Below are positions 1-7,814 of a stretch of DNA of 7,814 bases, piece by piece. The stretch is from the NCBI GenBank assembly GCA_014534295.1, contig JACVRU010000087.1:1-7814 (forward strand), in the 5' to 3' direction. Origin of the DNA: Thermoleophilia bacterium (GTDB lineage: Bacteria; Actinomycetota; Thermoleophilia; Gaiellales; Gaiellaceae). Under the pieces are notes generated by a model. That model ran no database searches. It was not told where the DNA came from and saw nothing but the letters and a program-made list of their open reading frames with translations. Positions within the stretch are counted from its first letter, which is position 1. Each line of letters begins with the position of its first letter. A program made the position numbers and the translations under genes.

Positions 1-3121
<3,121 letters not shown>

Positions 3122-3144
3122 CGAAGCGCCGGGCAGGCGCTTCG
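3122..3144 (+). terminator. 9-bp perfect hairpin after metH, possible terminator or start-site structure
   Basis: CGAAGCGCC (3122-3130) pairs perfectly with GGCGCTTCG (3136-3144) around a GGGCA loop, beginning on the base after the metH stop. The stem is strong and GC-rich, but no T-run follows (GCACGC comes next), so it is not a classical Rho-independent terminator. In a high-GC genome it could be a tract-less terminator or an mRNA 3' stabiliser. Because it ends only 6 bases before the ATG of the next gene, it would also occupy the place where a ribosome binding site should sit. Confidence 0.5.
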
Positions 3145-3150
3145 GCACGC

Positions 3151-5097
3151 ATGCGGACGACTCTGAAGCGAGGAATCGGACGAGGCGCCGGCGCCAACGG
3201 GAACGGCCGCGCCGTCCTGCCCCCCGCGTTCCAGCTCCCGCGCACCCACACGCGCTACCGCCAGCCGCCGCGAGAGCGCAGCGCCGCAGGCGTCATCGCT
3301 GCCGTCCTGGGCTGGCTGCTCGTCTCGATCGTGACCGTCGCGGTTGGACTCGCGGGCGGGCTGTACCTCTACTACCACGAGACGGTACGTGACATCGCGG
3401 CGCACACGCCGGAGCTGAAGATCGCGCAGGAGCGGCTCGACCTGCCGCTCCCGGACGCCGCCGCGACCGCGCTCGTCGTCGGGGTCGACGAGCGGCTCAA
3501 GGGCGTGGACGCGGGTGAGGGCGTCATCGCGCGTTCCGACACGCTCCTGCTGATGCGCGCCGATCCGAAGCAGCGCGCCCTGTCGCTGCTCTCGTTTCCC
3601 CGCGACCTGCTCGTCCCGATCCACTGCCGCGACCGGGCGCCCTTCACGGGGCGCATCAACGAGGCCTACTCGACCTGCGGCCCGGAGGGCGCACTGGAGA
3701 CGGTCAGGAACCTCACCGGCCTGCCGATCAACTACCTCGTCACGGTCAACTTCGTGGGCTTCGTCCAGCTCGTAGCGAAGCTCGGCGGCGTCTGGATGGA
3801 TGTCGACCGCCGCTACTACAACCCCCCCGGCACCGGCTTCGCGGAGATCGACCTGCACGCCGGGTACCAACGGCTCAACGGCCGCCAGGCGCTCTCGTTC
3901 GTGCGCTACCGGCACACCGACTCCGACATCTACCGACTCGCGCGCCAGCAGCTCTTCGTCCACGCCTTCAAGCAGGCGGTGACGAGCCAGTTCTCGATCG
4001 GGAAGCTCTTCCAGATCGTGGGCGTCGTGCGCGAGAACCTCGAGATCGGCGCGAAGGGGGGACAGATCGACGGGCGCACGGTGCAGCGGTGGGGCGTCTT
4101 CGCGTTCGACCTCCCGTCCGGGAACGTCTTCCAGACGAAGATCGACCCGGGGTGCTACGGCGAGACGGCCGACTTTGCGGTCACGGCGTCGCAGGAGTGC
4201 ATCGACGAGGCCCTCGCCGAGTTCTCGCGGCCCGACGTCGAGGCGCCGGAGAAGGCGACGAACGCTGCGCTCGGCCGACGCCCGCGGACGGACGCGCCCC
4301 GGCCCGCCGACACGACCGTGGTCGTTCTCAACGGCAACGGGGTCCCGGGCGCCGCCGCCGACGCCTCCTACCAGCTCGCCCAGCAGGGCTACGCCACGCA
4401 GGAGCCCGCGAACGGCGCAGCGGCGAATGCGCCCACGCAGGACTACCTGCGCACCCAGGTCTACTTCGATGACGCCCGGGCCGAGGCGCGGCGGGCGGCG
4501 ACGAGGCTCGTCACCGTCTTCGGCGGTCAGACCGACGTCGACATGGCCTCGATGCCCCTCGCCATCCAGCCGCTGGCCGGGGACGCGATGGTCGCGGTCG
4601 TGCTCGGGCGCACCTTCGGCGGGAACGTCGCCACCCGGCCGGACCAGACGCCGCAGCGGACGCCGCCGGCGGTCGTCCGGAACGCCGACGCGACGCTTGC
4701 CGGCCTGCGGGAGGCCCAGAAGCAGGTCCGCTTCCCGCTCCAGGTGCCGACGATGGTCGAGCAGACCTCGCGCCTTGCGAGCGAGGAGGGCGTACGGGTC
4801 TACAAGATGGCCGGCCACCCGACCGTGCGCCTCACCTTCGTCACCGGCGCGAGCGAGTACTGGGGCATCCAGATGGTGCGCTGGCGGCAGGCGCCCGCGC
4901 TCCGGGGGGCCAACAAGACCGTGACCATGAAGGGCCGGACGTACGACCTCTACTACTCGGGCTCGAAGCTCCACCTGGTCGTGCTTCGCGACCTCGGCAC
5001 GACCTACTGGGTCACGAACACGCTCCTCGGCACGCTCTCGAACGAGACGATGCTGGCGATCGCCCGGGGCTTACGGCCCTTAAAGGCAGCTAGGTAG
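3151..5097 (+). CDS. LytR-CpsA-Psr (LCP) family glycopolymer transferase with LytR_C-like and extra C-terminal domains
   Basis: A 648-residue membrane-anchored LCP protein. LCP enzymes move lipid-linked glycopolymers (teichoic acids, arabinogalactan, capsule) onto peptidoglycan outside the membrane. Visible order: a basic, Pro/Arg-rich cytoplasmic tail (1-45); one transmembrane helix (about 47-75, VIAAVLGWLLVSIVTVAVGL); the LCP catalytic domain (about 106-280) with ALVVGVDER, RSDT (Asp130), SFPRDLLVPI (Arg151/Asp152), GRINEAY and VRYRHTDSDIYRLARQQ, the Arg/Asp-rich pyrophosphate-binding signature; a LytR_C-like domain (about 386-490, VVVLNGNGVPGAA); and a further domain (about 505-648) that I cannot assign firmly. 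Cys159, Cys176, Cys335 and Cys350 are outside the membrane and may form disulfides. ATG 3151 is chosen because no ATG/GTG/TTG lies in frame just upstream and the next would fall in the transmembrane helix; however, no good Shine-Dalgarno precedes it. Two TTA codons (5071, 5080) lie near the 3' end. The downstream sugar-nucleotide genes support a cell-envelope role. Confidence 0.93.
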   Translation: MRTTLKRGIGRGAGANGNGRAVLPPAFQLPRTHTRYRQPPRERSAAGVIAAVLGWLLVSIVTVAVGLAGGLYLYYHETVRDIAAHTPELKIAQERLDLPLPDAAATALVVGVDERLKGVDAGEGVIARSDTLLLMRADPKQRALSLLSFPRDLLVPIHCRDRAPFTGRINEAYSTCGPEGALETVRNLTGLPINYLVTVNFVGFVQLVAKLGGVWMDVDRRYYNPPGTGFAEIDLHAGYQRLNGRQALSFVRYRHTDSDIYRLARQQLFVHAFKQAVTSQFSIGKLFQIVGVVRENLEIGAKGGQIDGRTVQRWGVFAFDLPSGNVFQTKIDPGCYGETADFAVTASQECIDEALAEFSRPDVEAPEKATNAALGRRPRTDAPRPADTTVVVLNGNGVPGAAADASYQLAQQGYATQEPANGAAANAPTQDYLRTQVYFDDARAEARRAATRLVTVFGGQTDVDMASMPLAIQPLAGDAMVAVVLGRTFGGNVATRPDQTPQRTPPAVVRNADATLAGLREAQKQVRFPLQVPTMVEQTSRLASEEGVRVYKMAGHPTVRLTFVTGASEYWGIQMVRWRQAPALRGANKTVTMKGRTYDLYYSGSKLHLVVLRDLGTTYWVTNTLLGTLSNETMLAIARGLRPLKAAR

Positions 5098-5099
5098 GG
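5092..5099 (+). promoter_or_regulatory. Ribosome binding site for the nucleotide-sugar dehydrogenase gene
   Basis: AGGTAGGG lies 10 bases before the ATG at 5110 and spans the TAG stop (5095-5097) of the LCP gene. Placing the binding site on the upstream stop fits translational coupling and supports the ATG at 5110, which is followed at once by a canonical Rossmann strand. Confidence 0.55.
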
Positions 5100-5109
5100 T
5101 TCCCCGGTC

Positions 5110-6423
5110 ATGGCCCAGATCGGGATCTTCGGCGCCGGCTACGTGGGCCTCGTCACGGGGGCCTGCTTCGCCGAGCTCGGCCACGAGGTCGTCGTCCGCG
5201 ACGTCGTCCCCCAGCGGATCGGCGAGCTTCACGCCGGCCGCGTGCCGATCTACGAACCGGGCCTGACGGAGCTGATCGCGAAGAACGCCGAGCGGCTGAG
5301 CTTCACGCTCGACGTGCGCGAGGCGATCGCGGACGCGGACTTCCTGTTCGTCTGCGTGGGGACGCCGCCCACGCCCTCGGGCGACGCCGACCTCGCCGCC
5401 GTGTGGACGGTCGTCGACGAGCTGCCCGGGCTGGAGCACTCCGTGACGCTCGTGATGAAGAGCACCGTGCCGGTCGGCACCGGCGAGAAGGTGCGCGCGG
5501 CGCTCGACTCGCGCGGACTGCGTCACGTCGGTTACGTCTCGAACCCCGAGTTCACGGCCGAGGGCAACGCCGTTCACGACTTCATGCACCCGGACCGGAT
5601 CGTGGTCGGCGCCTTCGACGAGGCGGACGGGAACGCCGTCGAGCGGCTGCACGACGGGATCGAGGCGGAGGTCCTACGGACGGACGTCGCCTCGGCCGAG
5701 ATGGTCAAGCTCGCCTCGAACGCGTTCCTCTCGACCCGGATCAGCTTCATCAACGAGATCGCCAACGTCTGCGAGCTGGTCGGCGCGGATGTCGTCGACG
5801 TTGCGCGCGGGGTCGGGCTCGACCACCGGCTCGGGCCGCACTTCCTCCGGGCCGGGATCGGCTTCGGGGGCTCGTGCTTCCCGAAGGACGTCTCGGCGCT
5901 GAAGCAGCTCGCCGGCAACAAGGGCTACCACTTCCAGCTGCTGGCGGCCGTGATCGAGGTGAACGAGCTCCAGAAGCGCCGGATCGTCCAGAAGCTCCAG
6001 CGCTACCTGGGCTCGCTCCACGGAGCCAAGGTCGCTCTCCTCGGGCTGGCCTTCAAGCCGAACACCGACGACATGCGTGAAGCGCCTGCAATCGTCCTCG
6101 CCTCCCGACTCATCGCCGAGGGCGCCGAGGTGCGCGGCTGGGATCCTGTCGCCGACGGCCGGGCCACCATGCCCTCGCTGCGCCAGTGCGACACACCGCT
6201 CGAGGCGGTCGCCGGGGCGGACGCCGCCGTGATCGTCACCGAGTGGCCCGAGCTCGCCTCCGAGGACTGGCCGGCGCTCGCCGCCGCGATGCGCCGGCCG
6301 CTCCTGCTCGACGGCCGCAACTTCCTCGATCCCGAGGAGGCTCGGCGCGCCGGCTTCCTCTACGAGGGGATGGGCCGGGGCTCCGCCGACGTCGTGCCGC
6401 AGGGCGTCCCCGACGCCGGCTAG
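5110..6423 (+). CDS. ugd: UDP-glucose 6-dehydrogenase-type nucleotide-sugar dehydrogenase
   Basis: Performs the NAD+-dependent two-step oxidation of a nucleotide sugar, typically UDP-glucose to UDP-glucuronate, a precursor of acidic wall or capsular polysaccharides. The 437-residue length is normal for the family. Visible in order: N-terminal Rossmann motif GxGYVG (residues 8-13) with acidic Asp31 after the second strand; PIYEPGL; VCVGTPP; STVPVGT; NPEFTAEG; then Lys200/Asn204 (MVKLASNAF), catalytic Cys256 and Asp260 in GFGGSCFPKD, and the C-terminal UDP-binding Rossmann domain with GLAFKPNTDDMREAP (from residue 312). Lys200, Asn204, Cys256 and Asp260 match the spacing I recall for the S. pyogenes enzyme (204, 208, 260, 264), so it is probably active. 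UDP-glucose is the likeliest substrate; GDP-mannose or a UDP-HexNAc cannot be excluded from sequence alone. It lies 12 nt after the LCP gene, and its TAG shares a base with the next GTG start. Confidence 0.95.
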   Translation: MAQIGIFGAGYVGLVTGACFAELGHEVVVRDVVPQRIGELHAGRVPIYEPGLTELIAKNAERLSFTLDVREAIADADFLFVCVGTPPTPSGDADLAAVWTVVDELPGLEHSVTLVMKSTVPVGTGEKVRAALDSRGLRHVGYVSNPEFTAEGNAVHDFMHPDRIVVGAFDEADGNAVERLHDGIEAEVLRTDVASAEMVKLASNAFLSTRISFINEIANVCELVGADVVDVARGVGLDHRLGPHFLRAGIGFGGSCFPKDVSALKQLAGNKGYHFQLLAAVIEVNELQKRRIVQKLQRYLGSLHGAKVALLGLAFKPNTDDMREAPAIVLASRLIAEGAEVRGWDPVADGRATMPSLRQCDTPLEAVAGADAAVIVTEWPELASEDWPALAAAMRRPLLLDGRNFLDPEEARRAGFLYEGMGRGSADVVPQGVPDAG

Positions 6424-7118
6424 TGGAGGCGATCATCCTCGCGGGCGGGAAGGCCGAGCGGCTCGGCGAGGCCGCGGCCGGCCGGCCGAAGGCGCTCGTC
6501 GACGTCGCGGGGCGGCCGCTCGCCGCCTACCAGGTCGGGCAGCTCGCGGGCGCCGATGTCGGACGCGTGATCGTGAGCTGCGCGGCGGGCAAGGAGGACG
6601 AGTTCGCGGAGGCGCTCGCCGGCCTCGGGCCGGAGATCGTCCCCGTCGCCGAGCCCGAGCCGCTGGGGCGCGGGGGAGGGCTGCGGCTGGCGGCGCGGGA
6701 GCGGCGCGAGGCCGGCCCGGTCTTCGCCCTGAACGGGGACGAGCTGCTGGACGTCGAGCTGCGCGGGATGCTGGCGCGGCACCTCGAGCGCCGGGCCGCG
6801 GCGACGATCGCGCTGACGCCCCTCCAGTCTCCCTTCGGGGTCGTCGAGCTGGCCGAGGACGACACGGTCACCGGGTTCCGCGAGGCCCCCCGCCTGCCGC
6901 ACTGGGTCAACGTCGGCGTCTACGTGCTCGGGGAGGAGGCGCTCGACCGCCTGCCCGAGCGCGGCGACCACGAGCAGACGACCTTCCCCGAGCTCGCACG
7001 CGAGGGCAAGCTGCTCGGCTGGCGGCACGAGGGCACCTGGCTGACCGTGAACACGCCCAAGCAGCTGCGCCTCGCGGTCGAGTTCGTCAATGCGCATCCG
7101 GAGTTCCTCGCGGCGTAG
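6423..7118 (+). CDS. Small sugar-1-phosphate nucleotidyltransferase (GT-A-like NTP transferase)
   Basis: A 231-residue enzyme predicted to join a sugar 1-phosphate and an NTP into an NDP-sugar plus pyrophosphate. It has the nucleotide-binding start EAIILAGGKAERL (a variant of LAGGxGTRL) and the Lys of RPKALVDV (Lys23), then EPEPLGRGG, LNGDELLDV with metal-binding Asp106, SPFGVVELAEDDTVTGFREAP, WVNVGVYVL (Asn163) and a C-terminal WLTVNTPKQL. It is the length of the catalytic domain alone, without a left-handed helix or cupin extension. The GTG at 6423 is chosen because it puts the motif at the extreme N-terminus, as expected, and it overlaps the preceding TAG by one base (TAGTG), implying translational coupling; no clear Shine-Dalgarno is seen. 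Substrate is uncertain: mannose-, glucose- or heptose-1-phosphate are candidates, and the adjacent MPI-like cupin mildly favours mannose. Longer in-frame starts upstream would lie wholly inside the dehydrogenase gene and were rejected. Confidence 0.9.
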   Translation: MEAIILAGGKAERLGEAAAGRPKALVDVAGRPLAAYQVGQLAGADVGRVIVSCAAGKEDEFAEALAGLGPEIVPVAEPEPLGRGGGLRLAARERREAGPVFALNGDELLDVELRGMLARHLERRAAATIALTPLQSPFGVVELAEDDTVTGFREAPRLPHWVNVGVYVLGEEALDRLPERGDHEQTTFPELAREGKLLGWRHEGTWLTVNTPKQLRLAVEFVNAHPEFLAA

Positions 7119-7131
7119 GATCGTCCGGTCG

Positions 7132-7548
7132 ATGACAGGGCCGGTCTCCTCCCCGAACGTGAACTCGCTGGACCCGTTCGCCTTCGAGCCGCGCAGGGTC
7201 GAGAAGCCGTGGGGCTGGGAGCTGATCTGGGCGGAGACGGACGCATATGCCGGGAAGATCCTCTTCGTCCGCGCCGGCGAGTCGCTCTCGCTCCAGTTCC
7301 ACCGGCAGAAAGACGAGTCGTGGTACGTCGAATCCGGCCGCGCGAAGCTCGAGCTCGGCCGGATCGGGCAGGCCGTGCTGGCGGAGGAGGTGATCGGCCC
7401 CGGAACGGCGTTCCGCTACCGGCCGGGCACGGTGCACCGGGTGACCGCGCTCGAGGACACGACCATCCTCGAGGTCTCGACCGCGCAGCTCGACGACGTC
7501 GTCCGGCTCGAGGACGCCTACGGTCGCGAGGGCACCTCCGAGCCGTGA
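7132..7548 (+). CDS. Single-domain cupin, mannose-6-phosphate isomerase-like
   Basis: A 138-residue protein consisting of one cupin barrel. The opening VEKPWGWE (residues 23-30) is typical of type II mannose-6-phosphate isomerases and of the C-terminal half of ManC/AlgA. Cupin motif 1 reads GESLSLQFHRQKDESWYVESG: His57 and Glu62 are kept, but the second metal histidine is Gln59. Motif 2 is RPGTVHRV with His102. The end STAQLDDVVRLEDAYGR is typical of stand-alone cupins of this type. It may isomerise a sugar phosphate or only bind one; the altered metal site makes activity uncertain. ATG 7132 is preferred because TAGGA (7116-7120) lies 11 bases before it and the family begins near there; an earlier in-frame ATG at 7090 would overlap the previous gene and add an arginine-rich tail unlike the family. 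Its TGA overlaps the next GTG. Confidence 0.85.
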   Translation: MTGPVSSPNVNSLDPFAFEPRRVEKPWGWELIWAETDAYAGKILFVRAGESLSLQFHRQKDESWYVESGRAKLELGRIGQAVLAEEVIGPGTAFRYRPGTVHRVTALEDTTILEVSTAQLDDVVRLEDAYGREGTSEP

Positions 7549-7814
7549 CGGGCACCTGCCTGTGCGGAGGGGTCCGGTTCGCAGTCGACGAGCCGTTCCT
7601 CGTCACGGGAGCCTGTCACTGCACCAACTGCAAGAAGATCTCGGGCGGAGCCGGGACCGTGAGCGGGCGCGCACCGACGAGTGCGATCCGGCTGCTCGCC
7701 GGCGCGGAGCACGTGCGCACGTTCCAGCCGGCCGAGGGCACGGCGAAGTCGTTCTGCGCCGTCTGCGGCTCGAATCTCTTCGGCGGGGGCTGGCCCGCCT
7801 CGGAGTGGACGAGC
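7545..7814 (+). CDS. GFA-domain (Mss4-like) zinc protein, 3'-truncated
   Basis: The first 90 residues of a glutathione-dependent formaldehyde-activating-enzyme-like protein, continuing past the window end. The GTG at 7545 overlaps the cupin stop as GTGA, with GAGGG 12 bases upstream (7528-7532). All seven cysteines of the GFA zinc-binding pattern are present: TCLCGG (Cys5, Cys7), ACHCTNCKK (Cys24, Cys26, Cys29) and FCAVCGSNLF (Cys71, Cys74), with the usual VRFAV and KISGG contexts. In Paracoccus Gfa this fold was reported to promote formation of S-hydroxymethylglutathione, but most family members have no proven function, and actinobacteria usually use mycothiol rather than glutathione. The assigned role should therefore stay at family level. 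Overlap with the cupin implies co-translation, but I see no direct functional link to sugar metabolism. Confidence 0.9.
   Translation, partial: MTGTCLCGGVRFAVDEPFLVTGACHCTNCKKISGGAGTVSGRAPTSAIRLLAGAEHVRTFQPAEGTAKSFCAVCGSNLFGGGWPASEWTS

Noticed and set aside
5080..5652. A 190-codon minus-strand frame opposite the dehydrogenase start
   Set aside because: It overlaps the conserved N-terminal Rossmann domain on the plus strand and shows no motif or ribosome binding site.
6186..6422. Upstream extension of the nucleotidyltransferase frame
   Set aside because: It lies entirely inside the dehydrogenase coding region and is arginine-rich shadow sequence. The family motif begins right at the GTG at 6423.
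7090..7131. Earlier ATG for the cupin gene
   Set aside because: It would overlap the preceding gene by 29 bases and add an arginine/serine-rich tail unlike the family. The ATG at 7132 has TAGGA upstream.

Overview
This is a GC-rich (about 70% by eye), densely coding bacterial window with every recognisable gene on the + strand. Strong G/C bias at third codon positions, GTG starts, stop/start overlaps and the protein repertoire (LCP protein with a LytR_C-type domain, cobalamin-dependent MetH, GFA-fold protein) suggest a high-GC actinomycetote. The wording of the MetH and cupin proteins reminds me of Thermoleophilia (Gaiellales/Solirubrobacterales), but that placement is inference.

Layout. (1) 1-3121: 3' part of metH, lacking only the N-terminal part of the homocysteine domain; the rest of that domain and the pterin, cobalamin and activation domains are present. 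(2) 3122-3144: a perfect 9-bp hairpin in the 29-nt gap after metH. (3) 3151-5097: a membrane-anchored LytR-CpsA-Psr (LCP) protein with a LytR_C-like domain and a further C-terminal domain I cannot name with certainty. (4) 5110-6423: a UDP-glucose 6-dehydrogenase-type nucleotide-sugar dehydrogenase. (5) 6423-7118: a small sugar-1-phosphate nucleotidyltransferase. (6) 7132-7548: a mannose-6-phosphate-isomerase-like single-domain cupin. (7) 7545-7814: the start of a GFA (Mss4-like) zinc protein that runs off the window. No stretch of 300 bases lacks a gene. I saw no RNA gene, CRISPR array, transposon or attachment site.

How the genes fit. From the LCP gene on, the genes are 12 nt apart, overlap by 1 nt, lie 13 nt apart and overlap by 4 nt, which looks like one transcription unit. 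Three of them (sugar nucleotidyltransferase, nucleotide-sugar dehydrogenase, LCP glycopolymer ligase) suit making an activated, probably uronic-acid-type sugar and attaching a finished glycopolymer to the cell wall. The cupin may act on or sense a sugar phosphate. metH (methionine synthesis) and the GFA protein (small-molecule or zinc-thiol chemistry) have no obvious link to this.

The window is largely ordinary. The points most worth a second look are the extra C-terminal domain of the LCP protein, the adjacent nucleotidyltransferase and cupin that resemble a split ManC/AlgA, GlmU-like metal-site residues in the nucleotidyltransferase, a His-to-Gln change in the cupin motif, and an AT-rich palindrome with TTA codons inside metH. 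I found no convincing undescribed multi-gene system.
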